Program-made: the position numbers and the translations under genes
Shown: positions 26,225 to 36,040 of the stretch, one piece after another
Layout: the number at the start of each line of letters is the position of its first letter
Numbering within the stretch: the first letter of the stretch is position 1
The notes under the pieces: generated by a model
What the model was told of the DNA's origin: nothing
The model's database searches: none
Seen by the model: the letters and a program-made list of their open reading frames with translations, nothing else
Source: Anaerolineae bacterium
GTDB taxonomy: Bacteria > Chloroflexota > Anaerolineae > Anaerolineales > E44-bin32
DNA: 56,163 bases
Assembly (NCBI GenBank): GCA_011174845.1
Contig: DUEW01000006.1
Location: forward strand, 1-56,163
Direction: 5' to 3'

Positions 26225-28852
26225 TTATATATCTGGATGAATCTGTACCAAACCGGCGTCGCCATCTACGGTGATCCGCTTGCCGTCTTGTATGACGCGC
26301 GTGGCAATCCCGGTCCCTAACACAGCGGGTATGCCATACTCTCGGGCGACGATGGAGCCGTGGCTGAGCGGGCCTCCAATATTGGTGACGATGCCGCCGG
26401 CCATGGCAAAAAGCGGCGTCCAAGCCGGGGTTGTGATCTCGGCCACCAGGATATCGCCGGGCTGCATCTGACTAAAATCCTCCGAGCCCAGCAGGACGCG
26501 GGCCGTGGCCGTGACCTTCCCTGGGCTAGCGGCGACACCTTTGAGGACTTCTTCGGTTTGCTCATCAGCGCTGACGGGCATAAAGGCGTCGATTTTGATG
26601 CCCATGACTCGGTCACTGGGCGGTAGCTGTTGAGGCGGTGTTACCTGTTTCAGTGCAAGCCACAAGGCTCTGCGCTCCCGGATACGCTCGGTTAGGTACT
26701 CCGGTGCCTCGCCGCGATCCAGCGCTGCGGCTGCGCTCTCGACCTCGGATCGCTCCAGCCAGTAGATGTCGCTGGGTTCAGCGATGGCCTTGGCTTCTGC
26801 GAAGCGACGACCCAGTTCGTGTAGCATCCGGCGCAGCACGGGGTAACCCAGGCCGATGTCAAAGATGCTGTCTTCGCGCACCCGGGTAAAGGTCTGCGCA
26901 TAACGCAGAGTCCAACGGAAGAGCCGGAGTTTAAGTCCCTTGACCCGCTCTAATGCGACCTGCACCGCTGCTTCGCGTCGATCAGCCAGTTTCTGCTGGC
27001 GCTCATGGGGGTTCGTTCCCTCACCCCGGATGAACAGCTTGATCACCTCCAACAGCGGCAGCGGGTCGTTCACCGGCAGCGGCTTGGCGAAGTCCAGGTC
27101 GTAGATGGTGTGGCCGTATTGCGCCAGGTGAGCTTGGAAGCGCCGTCGCCACTCGCGCCAAGGATCGGCGTCCGGTAGTGCTTCGTCGTCGGCTAACTGT
27201 GCCGCGATCTGGTCCGACGGCGTGTCTAGCAAGTAGGCTGCCAGATCGTTGCGTTCGAGGCACCACTGGGCCAAGTTGTAGAGAGCTTTCTCACCTTGGA
27301 TGGGCGTGTTATCGGCACCCAACAGCAGGGTTGCAGCGGGTGGATCGCCCTCGCGCTTGACCAGTTTGTCGTAGACGGCGGTGAACAGACCCTCGGTCCC
27401 AGCGGCGGCGCCGAGGGTGTCCACCTGGAGCGCGGTGAGGTAATCGGCCATAGCAGTGGTGAGTTCGTCCGCGCCTTCCATGAGTTCAGCGGCGGCAAGT
27501 ACGTCCGGTGACCTGTCGCGCCAGCGAGCTACGACCTCCGCGTATCGGGGACGTGCGACTTCATTCCAGTGCCCTACGGCGTTGCGCAAGAGCCGCGGAA
27601 GGGCCGGTCCCATCCTGAACAAAACCCATAGCCAGTCCCGGCAGCCCAGTTTCACGTGCTGGTAGGCATAGTCGTTGATCGTGGTCAAAAAGTCTTCCAG
27701 AATGGCAGGGTTACCACCGATCAACTCCTCCATTATCCGCCCCATCCCTGTATTGATGGCTGGCACACCCATCGTAATAAACAGGGGCGTCAGCGGGTCG
27801 GGCATAAAATCGGCGATGCTGCCGCGCATATAGGGTCCTTTAGGATCGGGCATGGGCCACTCGGTCGGTGGCTGGAGCGCGGGTTCGGGCAACGCCGTGA
27901 TGGGCCGCGCCTGGACGATGGCCAGCTTACCGTCGGCCAATGCCCACTCGATATCCATGGGCATGCCGTATAACTCCTCGATCTGCACGCCCAGCTTCAC
28001 CAACTCGGCGGCAGCCTCGTCGTCGAGCGCCGGGGCGCGGCGTAACTCAGTAGGGACCGGTTGCTCCTCCGTGCCGCCGTCCACTCGGGCGGTCATGACT
28101 TGCTTATCAGCGATCTGACGCTCCAGTACCGCGCCGCTAACTTTATCAACAGTGAACGCATCGGGTGTCACCAGCCCGCCGACGACCGCCTCACCCAAGC
28201 CCCAGGCAGCGCTGATCATGGCCTGATCGCGGCGGCCCGTCACCGGATTGGCTGTGAAGAGAATGCCCGCCGTCTCAGCAGGGATCAGAATTTGCACGAC
28301 CACCGCCAGGCTCAGCCCATCAGGCCCGATGTCGTGCCGCGCCCGGTAGCCGATGGCTCGTGCCGTCCACAGGCTAGCCCAGCAGCGCTTGACCGCTTCC
28401 AGCACCTCCGCAGCTACATCTACGTTAAGAAAGGTGTCCTGCTGCCCGGCAAAGCTGGCTTCGGGTAGGTCTTCGGCAGTGGCCGAGGAGCGAACAGCGA
28501 CGACGGGGTCTCGTCCGGCCAGTTCGGCATAGGCTAAAGCGATGGCGCTGGCTACATTTGGCGGAGTCTGCGCTGCGGTGAACAGTGCGCGGATGGCCGT
28601 CGATGCGGCTTCCAACGTAGCTGGTTGATGGATATCTATCGGCTCCAAGGCGGCCAAGATGCGGGGTTGTAGATCGTTTTCGGCCACGAAGCGCCGATAG
28701 GCAGCCGTGGTCACGTGAAAACCGTCGGGCACCGGTAAGCCAGCGGTGACGAGCCGGGCCAACGAGGCCCCCTTGCCCCCCACGGTCTCTAGGATTGCCC
28801 CTGGATCGGCCAACGGTAAAACATACTCGAAGGATTTGATGTTCATCGCCAT
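26225..28852 (-). CDS. PEP synthase / rifampin phosphotransferase-like enzyme
   Basis: This 875-residue protein has the order ATP-grasp (about 10-320; GGKGASLARLVTAGLPVPDG, VAVRSSATAEDLPEASFAGQ, DIEWALADGKLAIVQARPI), a central substrate domain (about 330-750), and the swivelling phosphohistidine domain with GGPLSHGSIVAREYGIPAVL (H831). Length and the layout with the His domain at the C-terminus fit rifampin phosphotransferases and uncharacterised relatives better than PpsA, where the His domain is central. The reaction should be ATP + substrate + H2O to AMP + phosphorylated substrate + Pi. The stop of the previous gene and this start almost touch (TAACATG). The DNA looks GC-richer than its neighbours, which suggests transfer. 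Confidence 0.82.
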   Translation of the reverse strand: MAMNIKSFEYVLPLADPGAILETVGGKGASLARLVTAGLPVPDGFHVTTAAYRRFVAENDLQPRILAALEPIDIHQPATLEAASTAIRALFTAAQTPPNVASAIALAYAELAGRDPVVAVRSSATAEDLPEASFAGQQDTFLNVDVAAEVLEAVKRCWASLWTARAIGYRARHDIGPDGLSLAVVVQILIPAETAGILFTANPVTGRRDQAMISAAWGLGEAVVGGLVTPDAFTVDKVSGAVLERQIADKQVMTARVDGGTEEQPVPTELRRAPALDDEAAAELVKLGVQIEELYGMPMDIEWALADGKLAIVQARPITALPEPALQPPTEWPMPDPKGPYMRGSIADFMPDPLTPLFITMGVPAINTGMGRIMEELIGGNPAILEDFLTTINDYAYQHVKLGCRDWLWVLFRMGPALPRLLRNAVGHWNEVARPRYAEVVARWRDRSPDVLAAAELMEGADELTTAMADYLTALQVDTLGAAAGTEGLFTAVYDKLVKREGDPPAATLLLGADNTPIQGEKALYNLAQWCLERNDLAAYLLDTPSDQIAAQLADDEALPDADPWREWRRRFQAHLAQYGHTIYDLDFAKPLPVNDPLPLLEVIKLFIRGEGTNPHERQQKLADRREAAVQVALERVKGLKLRLFRWTLRYAQTFTRVREDSIFDIGLGYPVLRRMLHELGRRFAEAKAIAEPSDIYWLERSEVESAAAALDRGEAPEYLTERIRERRALWLALKQVTPPQQLPPSDRVMGIKIDAFMPVSADEQTEEVLKGVAASPGKVTATARVLLGSEDFSQMQPGDILVAEITTPAWTPLFAMAGGIVTNIGGPLSHGSIVAREYGIPAVLGTGIATRVIQDGKRITVDGDAGLVQIHPDI

Positions 28853-28853
28853 G

Positions 28854-30470
28854 TTATGCCTCTGTTGATTCTCTGATCTTCAGTATTTCCACCGTACCTC
28901 GCCCACCATCCACGCGCACTCGGTCGCCGGTTTTCAGGCGTATTGTAGCGTCGCCACAGCCGACGACGGCGGGGATTCCTAGTTCCCGAGCCACGATGGC
29001 GGCGTGGGAAAGTGAACCACCGATGTCCGTAATCACAGCCGCGGCTCGAGGGAATAGAGGCGTCCAGCCGACATTCGTCGTGCGGGCGACCAGAATCTCG
29101 CCAGCTTGGAGCCGATCACCCTCTTCAGGGTTGTCAATCCTCTGAACGATCCCCTCCACGCGCCCGGCGGAGCCTGGCTGCCCGTTGATGACATCGTCAG
29201 CCCTCGGCGCAGGGGGGGGTTCGTGTACATGGATGTCAAAGACATCTTTTCGGCGGTTCGGGTCGGCGGCCCACTGGAAGGGATCGAAACGACCCCGAAT
29301 CCACGCCGGCAAAGACGGCAACGCTCTGTACTTATCATACATCTGCCGCCGAGCGGGAATGTGTTCCACTGAAGATGTGTCGCCTGATAGGACAGCGACG
29401 AGCTCGTCAACCGTGAGGAAGAACACACCATCGCCAAGCCCGCTAAGCTCGCCGGCACGCAGGAAAAATGCTCGAATAATGTTTACGATTCGCGTGAGTT
29501 CTGAGCGCGTCTCTTCGCGCAGGGTGTTCGCCTCCACTATGGCGTCGATTTGGTGCGCGACATCCTGAACTTTCTTGGGGGTCAACTGTCGTGTGATCCC
29601 TTGCAGCACCGCGTCGAATTCGGCATCTCGTTTCTCAAACAGCGCTGTGACGTCGATCGGTGACGTAGCGAATTCTGCCAACTGCATGTCAAGCCAATTT
29701 GGATCTTCGTATGGGCGGGGCTCGGCCAACTCGTTCTCATGCGGCCCACGGTGGCCATATCGCTGGAAATATTCTTCACGACTCAACTCACCGCTCCTCA
29801 CCTTGGAGAGGCCTACCAGCGGTCCCAAGCTGGCCAGTTCCCCGGCACTGTGGATCGTCGTCATCAGCGAATTGGCTTCATCGTTTCCCAAGAGCTTGAT
29901 CAATTCGGTCTTGAGCTTTTTGGTCAGTTGATTAAGTTCCTCGTTCATCTTGTCTTGGAGGGGGTGGATCTCGTTCCACAGGGGTCTGATCTCCTTCGCC
30001 CAGATGGCGATCAACTCGTCTCCTGACGCACTCTTGAGCCGGTGCCTTAGCTCTTTACACCGTTCTCGCACTATCGACAGGAACTCAGGTGCAGTTTTCC
30101 TCAGCCTGCCTTTCTTCAACTCGTTCCTGGACTGCTGCGGAAGAACTTGGAACAACAAAGTCCTCCAGGAAACGGGGAACGAGGGGATATCCACGCCGGC
30201 CGGGGGGACTCCAATTGAATCCTTGACCATGCCCATCACTCGTTCATGTTTCCGCATGAGCTTGAGCAGGAACGAATACGTCAGGCTGTAGTTGAGGTAG
30301 GGGCGCCCGGCGATGTGTTCGATCGTGGGAATATCGCCCATTGACATCATGCTGAAAAAATCTTGCCATACCGACCAGGTGCTCGGCGTGGTCGCTGTGG
30401 GAAATACTTCACCCACAATCATGTTCGTCCACAGGTAATCTCCCCTAGCGGTAGCGTTCTGCTCTGTCAT
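28854..30470 (-). CDS. PEP-utilising swivelling-domain protein lacking the ATP-grasp domain
   Basis: The start at 30470 (MTEQNATARGDYLW) is set by a strong ribosome site (AAGGAGGTCAGC). The 538-residue product begins directly with the substrate-like region (YLWTNMIVGEVFPTATTPST) and ends with the phosphohistidine domain (GGSLSHAAIVARELGIPAV, H489). No ATP-binding domain is present, so it should receive phosphate from another protein, as in two-component phenylphosphate synthase. The neighbouring full-length enzyme may supply it. It is paralogous to the frameshifted gene upstream (31362-32983). Confidence 0.8.
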   Translation of the reverse strand: MTEQNATARGDYLWTNMIVGEVFPTATTPSTWSVWQDFFSMMSMGDIPTIEHIAGRPYLNYSLTYSFLLKLMRKHERVMGMVKDSIGVPPAGVDIPSFPVSWRTLLFQVLPQQSRNELKKGRLRKTAPEFLSIVRERCKELRHRLKSASGDELIAIWAKEIRPLWNEIHPLQDKMNEELNQLTKKLKTELIKLLGNDEANSLMTTIHSAGELASLGPLVGLSKVRSGELSREEYFQRYGHRGPHENELAEPRPYEDPNWLDMQLAEFATSPIDVTALFEKRDAEFDAVLQGITRQLTPKKVQDVAHQIDAIVEANTLREETRSELTRIVNIIRAFFLRAGELSGLGDGVFFLTVDELVAVLSGDTSSVEHIPARRQMYDKYRALPSLPAWIRGRFDPFQWAADPNRRKDVFDIHVHEPPPAPRADDVINGQPGSAGRVEGIVQRIDNPEEGDRLQAGEILVARTTNVGWTPLFPRAAAVITDIGGSLSHAAIVARELGIPAVVGCGDATIRLKTGDRVRVDGGRGTVEILKIRESTEA

Positions 30471-30480
30471 GCTGACCTCC

Positions 30481-31083
30481 TTATTTTGGAAATAATCTCC
30501 CTGTCCTTTGCATATATATTTTGTATTCCTCACCGAAATCGTCGACCATCATCTGCTCCTCCTTGGGGATGCGGAGTGCTAGCACGACGATCGAGACCAC
30601 AAGCAAGGCGATAAAGAACCAATTTGCAGTGACCAGGGCAATGCCGGTTAAAAAGCCCAGCAATGCCAGATAGATTGGGTGTCGTATTCGGGCGTAAGGC
30701 CCCGTGGTTATTAACGTGTGCTCCTCGCGCATTTGCAGGTGTGGTGACCATGCCTTCCCCAATGTCCCCTGAGACCACGCATAGAGTACGAAACTGAAAA
30801 CCCCTAGGGCGATGCCTGTCCAGCGCAACCAATTCGGAAATGGCACCAAGAGTACCTCAAGCCATGCTGGGTTGATGGCATACAGCACGAAAAAGGCGAT
30901 GAGAGAGAGGGAACCAATCGCCCGGACGACGGCGTACCACCATCCTTCGCGTTCGATCGCATCGCGGTCAGCTTTCACGCGCTCCCCAGCACGATGAACC
31001 CGAGAAGCAAAATAAACCTGCATCACCATCATCCCCCCGAAAAGAACCCAGAAGGCGATGCGAAAGATAGATTCTGTATTCAT
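30481..31083 (-). CDS. isoprenylcysteine carboxyl methyltransferase-like membrane protein
   Basis: This 200-residue protein (start MNTESIFRIAFWV, GGAGG upstream) has four to five helices and the ICMT/NnrU-like signature GPYARIRHPIYLALLGFLTG, with EEQMMVDDFGEEYKIYMQRT near the C-terminus. Such proteins methylate lipophilic or isoprenoid substrates with S-adenosylmethionine in the membrane. Bacterial members are largely uncharacterised. It lies 10 bp before the next gene in the cluster, in the middle of the PEP-utilising genes. That supports a tailoring role in the same pathway (inference). Confidence 0.83.
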   Translation of the reverse strand: MNTESIFRIAFWVLFGGMMVMQVYFASRVHRAGERVKADRDAIEREGWWYAVVRAIGSLSLIAFFVLYAINPAWLEVLLVPFPNWLRWTGIALGVFSFVLYAWSQGTLGKAWSPHLQMREEHTLITTGPYARIRHPIYLALLGFLTGIALVTANWFFIALLVVSIVVLALRIPKEEQMMVDDFGEEYKIYMQRTGRLFPK

Positions 31084-31188
31084 AGGATGATCCTCCATTC
31101 CCCTGCCAAGATGAGCCTACCATCTCGGCGCAGTTGCTCACGATCACGAGAGTGTAACGATCCTTGCGCCACGATCTATCCTGGTCGT

Positions 31189-31310
31189 CTATCCGCTGCG
31201 GATGCGCGGCGTGGCGAGGCTTATACCCGGAACCGCCGGGATGACGTACTCACGGGCGACGATGGATGCATGGCTCAGCGGCTGTCGTGCGATCGTTAAC
31301 TTGCCGAACG
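31189..31310 (-). pseudogene. relic of a PEP-utiliser swivelling domain
   Basis: The complement translates to LSHASIVAREYVIPAV and then a degraded tail before a TAG at 31189. It closely resembles LSHGSIVAREYGIPAV of the full-length enzyme. The preceding residues KLTIARQP are only faintly similar to the expected GIVTNIGGP. No further upstream coding was found. It is the remnant of an additional paralogue between the frameshifted gene and the methyltransferase gene. Confidence 0.7.
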
Positions 31311-31361
31311 ATCGACCTATCTCGCTCATTCAAAAACCTTTCTTCCGATCATCCGTTGCTG

Positions 31362-32983
31362 TCAGGCGGACTCCAGAATTTCCACCGTACCCCTCCCGCC
31401 GTCTACGCGAATACGGGCTCCGGTACGCAGACGGGTGGTGGCACTGCCGCAGCCGACCACAGCCGGGATGCCCAGCTCGCGGGCGACGATGGCCGCGTGA
31501 GACAGCGGCGCGCCCACATCGGTGACGACGGCTGCGGCGCGGGGGAAGAGCGGCGTCCAGCCAACATTGGTCGTTACCGCAACCAGGATCTCTCCTGGCT
31601 GGAGTTGGTCACCCTGCTCCGGTCCGTCCAACACGCGGACCAAGCCTTCAACGCGGCCTGTCGCGCCGGCAAAACCGCTGATGGTGTTGGATGTGGAGAC
31701 AGGCGCCGCTGCGGTGGCGTCGTAGATGTCATTACGTCTGTTCGAGTCGGCGACCCACTCGAAGGGGTCAAAGCTCCCACGGATGATCATGGGGTAGGGC
31801 GGCAGGGCTTCGTAGCGAGCGTGGGTTTCCTGGCGAGCGGGGATGTGTTGCTTGGCAGTATCGTCGCCGGACAAGAGCGCCAACAGCTCGTCCAGGTTCA
31901 GGAAAAAGACACCGTTTCCCATCCCGGTCAGCTCGCCCGCCCGGACGGCCCAGGCACGGACCGTTCCATAGATGCGCGTTACCTCCGAGCGGACATCCTC
32001 GCGCATACGGGCGGCCGGCCCAACTGCATCGACCCTGCGCTGCAATTTTCGAGCCTGGCGCGGAAAACGCTTCGCGAAGCGCTGCCAGGCAGCTTCGAAC
32101 TCGGCTCGGCGATTGACCAGCAACGCATCCACGTCCACTGGTGACTTGCTAAACTCTTCTATCTGCCGGTCCAGCCAGGTTGGATTCTCGGCTGGTCGGG
32201 GGGCAGAGAGCTCCATCTCGCGGGGCCCCCGGTGGCCGTAGCGCCGCAGGTACTCCTCACGACTCATCTCTCCATGCGTTACTTTGGAGATGCCGACTAC
32301 CGGTCCCATGCTGGCCATCAGCTCCTTTTCCGTGCTCAAGTTGGATAAGAGCGCGTTGGCGTCGGCCTCACCGACAAGCTCCACCAGCTTTTCCTTCAGC
32401 TTGAGCGAATCCTCGAAAGGTTTGTAGCCGCCACCGACGATCCAGATCATATCCTGGAAATAGGGTAGAAACTCTGTTTGCCAGAGGGAGACCAAGCTTT
32501 GCCCATTCGACGCCTCCAGGAAGCATTGCTCCATACGGTGGCACCACGATGGATTGGTGGCTAAAAAGGCCGGCACTTTTTTGCCCCCTGGTTCTCCTTG
32601 ATCCCCAGACCGATCATCCTCGGTAACGCGCGTAACAGCATGGACCGAGCTAGGGGGACTACGGGAACATCCAACCCCGTCGTCACCTTGCCCAACAAAC
32701 CACCGATATCCGCTAACGCCGATTCCATATCTTTGCCCATCGCCAGAAGCATTGAAACCATCACGCTGATGTTGGCATAGAAACGGCCGCAGATATTGCC
32801 GGCCATCGAGTATCCTGGTAAAAAGGTGTTCTCTTCGTAAAACGTCTTGGAAACCGACCAGGTTAGGGGCGTCATTACATCGGGCCGGGCTTCACCATAG
32901 TTGTTCCGCGACCAGAGGAAATCGCCGGTCAGGCTGTCATTCCAGGCACCGGTAAACGGATCGTATCCTCTTTTTTTAATCAT
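31362..32983 (-). CDS. PEP-utilising swivelling-domain protein with internal -1 frameshift
   Basis: Start at 32983 (MIKKRGYDPFTG) with GAGGAAGG upstream, immediately after the stop of the small gene. The first frame runs to a stop at about 32560; the second frame continues to 31362. The join is at the A AAA AAG heptamer at about 32574-32580, where a -1 shift gives KKVPAFL, which lines up with the paralogue (RKTAPEFL). The fused product would be 540 residues, matching the 538 of the intact paralogue. It ends with the phosphohistidine motif APLSHAAIVARELGIPAV. It is either a frameshift mutation in an A-tract or programmed slippage. Both halves otherwise look well conserved. Confidence 0.78.
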
Positions 32984-32984
32984 T

Positions 32985-33260
32985 TTAGCGTCCTTCCTCA
33001 TCGTCCACCTCGATGAGGCGAACGGAAATCAGTTTCAGGTTCAGATCCCAGAGTTTGCAGAGTATGCCCCGTAGGGCAGCCTGATCGGCCATAGAGCCGA
33101 TGAGAATGGTGATGGGCGATTGGTTGCTTGTGTGAGTGAGTGTGATGGTTAGGTTGTTGAACCAAGAGGACCAACGTCCATCGAGTTTTCCACGGATCCG
33201 GATCTCATAGGATGGGAGTTGGTCCGAACCTGAAGGAAATCGTGATTTTTCATATGGCAT
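32985..33260 (-). CDS. small conserved-looking protein of unknown function, first in cluster
   Basis: This 91-residue protein (MPYEKSRFPSGSDQLPSYEI) has an alternating hydrophobic pattern: ITLTHTSNQSPITILIGSMA, then DQAALRGILCKLWDLNLKLI. It ends in an acidic tail. No family was recognised with certainty. The next start (ATG at 32983) follows its TAA by one base, so the two are coupled. Two CCTATAGT direct repeats on the minus strand lie within 30 bp upstream of its start and could be promoter or operator elements. The LuxR regulator gene ends 89 bp upstream. Confidence 0.7.
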   Translation of the reverse strand: MPYEKSRFPSGSDQLPSYEIRIRGKLDGRWSSWFNNLTITLTHTSNQSPITILIGSMADQAALRGILCKLWDLNLKLISVRLIEVDDEEGR

Positions 33261-33349
33261 GGTTTCACTATAGGGGAACTATAGGTGAATTGTCATCACA
33301 TGAATGGGTGATCCTGAGCAATTCACCCACGGAGGCATTTGGGAGAATA

Positions 33350-36040
33350 TTAAAGAAGATCCAGTTCGGTCGCTCGGGCGACGGCTTCGTGCCGGCTGTG
33401 GACTCCCAATTTAGCATAGATGCTTTTCAAGTGGCTGCGTGCGGTATTCACAGAGATGATCAGTTCGTCTGCAAGTTCTTCCGCGGTCAATCCGGTAGGG
33501 AGGAGATGGAGAACCTCGAGCTCCCTGGGGCTCAGGGGTTCAAGTAAATCTTGCGTGGTTGGCGGTGCCATCGAAATGGGCAATCCAGCTTTACCCAACA
33601 AACGGTCCGTGAAGTCGATCAGTTCAGGGGAATCCCACACGGATCGTGCTGCTTGTAGGAGTTGGATGACCTCTTCCCCCTCGGTCAAAAAGACGCGTAC
33701 TGCATCTACGGGAGCAGCCATCTGCAAGGCTCTATGCAAGGCAGCCAAGGAGGAGGTCGAATCGTCCATGGTATGGAATGCTCGAGCCTTCAAAATTTCG
33801 GCTTCGATCTGTAGGAAGGGACGGTTTGCTCGCTCCGCTAGTGATAGAAGTTCCATTAATACCTTAAGCGCTTGCTCACAACGACCTTCTGCGATGTGCA
33901 GGCGCGCCAGGATGGGAAGTTCGTATTTATAGAGCCTCGCCACCACTTGATCTTGCTGATAGAGAGAGGGGATACGCTCGGGAGCGCCTTCAAGATCTCG
34001 ATGGGCAACCCATGCTCGGACCGGTTCTAAGTCTCCATAACGCACCTTTATACCGGCTTCGAACAGCTCAACGATCCAATCGTCGAATTCAGAGGCATCG
34101 AAGCGTTGAGCGAGATCGTGGAGGGTCTCAAGTGAATCCTGCAACGCCTGCGCATCGCCTCGAACAAAGTGAAGCATCGCCATGGATAGATGCCCGTTCA
34201 GTGTGCTGATCAAGCTCCAGCGCTCGGCTTGCTGGATGCCCTCCTGGAGCAGTCGCTCGGCGGAGGCAAGATCATAGCGTTCAAGAGCCACGTCGCCGAG
34301 ACCGATCAGCGGTCCACCTGCGATCGGCAGAAGTTTCCCACCTTGATCGGTGGCGATGTTCAACGCTTGTCGGAAAAGTTTCTCGGCTTCCTTCACCTGT
34401 AATTGCCTCAAACGCATTTCGCCAAGCTCACAGAGGATCATCACAGTAGCTGCTCTGTTTCCGGATCGCTGGCTGGTCTGGGAGGTTTGCTCCAGCAGTT
34501 GGACGCCGCCCTCGGCATCCCCCATGGCGATCTGTGTAGCTGCGGCGCAAAAGGTCGCAAAGTCACGCAGATAAATTTCATCCTCGGGCAGGCTCTTCAA
34601 GGCTTGTTTGGTGAGTTCCAGACCATGTTCCATCTGGCCTCGGGAAAGGGCGATGAAGGCTTGTAGTGTGAGCGAGATGCCGGGAGGGTAGGTTTCTTCT
34701 GGGCTCTTCTGAAGTTGATCCTCAATGGTGCTCAGCGGCGCACCGTGCAGCAGGAGCGACCACGCCCGGTAAACGCCCAGCTTGGGTCGCCTCCGGATTT
34801 CCTCTTCCGGCAAGCGCTGCACCCAGCGTAGGAAGGTCATCGTTTCGCTTCGCATGAAGGTTTCTTGGGCGGCGCGTTCGACAAGATCCGCGGCAAATAC
34901 AGGGTCATGCGTCAGGATTGCGTGTTGGACGGCTTCGTCCATCAAGCCATGGTCTTCACACCATTCACTTGCTCGGCGGTGAAGCGCGGTGATGTATTCG
35001 GGGTGCTTTAACCGCAGGCGCGCCAGGAGCAGATCGGCAAAGAGTCTGTGATACCGGTACCATTCACGCTGTTCGTCAAGTGGGACGATAAATAGGTTCG
35101 CTCGTTCTAAGTTCTTCAAGATTCTCTGGCTGGGTTCGGTGGCTTCGCCAACCTCTTCCATCACGGCGTTGCATAGGGATCCGCATAAACGGGGCAGAAT
35201 GGATGTGTTAAGCAGAAATGTCTGAATGTGGGGGGGCTGTCGGCGTAGGACTTCATCGAGCAGGTAGTCCATGATGTAGTGATGACTGCCGGAGAAGTCC
35301 CGTATGAAAGCAGTTTGATCCTGATGACCTTGAAGGGAGGCGGCAGCCATCTGCAGTCCAGAGATCCACCCTTCAGTTCGATGGGTTAAACTCTGCACGT
35401 CGTCTGACGTGAGCGCCAAATCGCTAAAGGTGCTGAGGAAAGCCTCGGCTTCTTGAACTTGAAAACGTAGATCTTCCATCCGCAGCTCGTTCAATTGGCC
35501 ACGCCCCCTTAAGCGGGTTATGGGGAGGGGCGGATCGGCGCGCGTCGCGATCAGGAGGTGTGCCTGTGGCGGCAGATGATCGAGCAGGTAACTCATACGG
35601 TCATGTACGGTTTGACTCCGGATCCAATGATAGTCATCGAGAACGAGGGTGGTCTGTCTCGGCGATTGACCCATCTGGTTGATCAAAGGGATCAAGATCT
35701 GTTGCTGGATTTCGTCTTCCGATAGCTGCTCCCCGAGATAGGACGGGAGATCTGCTGTGGGGATTCCGCTTTCAATCGCGGCAAGAAGATAACTCATGAA
35801 GCGGACCGGGTCGTTATCGCCCTCGTCCAGTGAGAGCCAAGCGGCGGGGAATCCACGTTCTTGTATCCATGCGCTCAGTAGTGTTGTTTTCCCGTATCCC
35901 GCCGGCGCCGAAAGGAGAGTCAAACGGATGTTGGGTTGAAGACCGCGATCCAACGATTCGAGAAGTCGCGTCCGCTGGACCGTCTTTGGTGGAAGCGGCG
36001 GGATCTGGATCTTTGTGGTGAGAAAGTGCCTCTGAGCCAT
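33350..36040 (-). CDS. MalT-like LuxR-family ATP-dependent regulator
   Basis: The Met at 36040 (MAQRHFLTTKIQIPP) is the family-typical start; the open frame before it is not conserved in style. The product has 896 residues. It has a STAND NTPase (Walker A LLSAPAGYGKTTLLSAW; Walker B TTLVLDDYHWI), a long TPR-like helical region (about 400-800) and a C-terminal LuxR helix-turn-helix (LSPRELEVLHLLPTGLTAEE; SVNTARSHLKSIYAKLG). Such proteins activate transcription after binding an effector in the TPR region. It sits at the head of the PEP-utilising/MFS cluster in the same direction and is the natural candidate for its regulator. Confidence 0.9.
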   Translation of the reverse strand: MAQRHFLTTKIQIPPLPPKTVQRTRLLESLDRGLQPNIRLTLLSAPAGYGKTTLLSAWIQERGFPAAWLSLDEGDNDPVRFMSYLLAAIESGIPTADLPSYLGEQLSEDEIQQQILIPLINQMGQSPRQTTLVLDDYHWIRSQTVHDRMSYLLDHLPPQAHLLIATRADPPLPITRLRGRGQLNELRMEDLRFQVQEAEAFLSTFSDLALTSDDVQSLTHRTEGWISGLQMAAASLQGHQDQTAFIRDFSGSHHYIMDYLLDEVLRRQPPHIQTFLLNTSILPRLCGSLCNAVMEEVGEATEPSQRILKNLERANLFIVPLDEQREWYRYHRLFADLLLARLRLKHPEYITALHRRASEWCEDHGLMDEAVQHAILTHDPVFAADLVERAAQETFMRSETMTFLRWVQRLPEEEIRRRPKLGVYRAWSLLLHGAPLSTIEDQLQKSPEETYPPGISLTLQAFIALSRGQMEHGLELTKQALKSLPEDEIYLRDFATFCAAATQIAMGDAEGGVQLLEQTSQTSQRSGNRAATVMILCELGEMRLRQLQVKEAEKLFRQALNIATDQGGKLLPIAGGPLIGLGDVALERYDLASAERLLQEGIQQAERWSLISTLNGHLSMAMLHFVRGDAQALQDSLETLHDLAQRFDASEFDDWIVELFEAGIKVRYGDLEPVRAWVAHRDLEGAPERIPSLYQQDQVVARLYKYELPILARLHIAEGRCEQALKVLMELLSLAERANRPFLQIEAEILKARAFHTMDDSTSSLAALHRALQMAAPVDAVRVFLTEGEEVIQLLQAARSVWDSPELIDFTDRLLGKAGLPISMAPPTTQDLLEPLSPRELEVLHLLPTGLTAEELADELIISVNTARSHLKSIYAKLGVHSRHEAVARATELDLL

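Noticed and set aside
26157-26423. N-terminal extension of the MFS transporter
   Set aside because: The residues are Arg/His-rich and antisense-like, overlap the end of the PEP-synthase-like gene in another frame, and a ribosome site lies before the Met at 26156.
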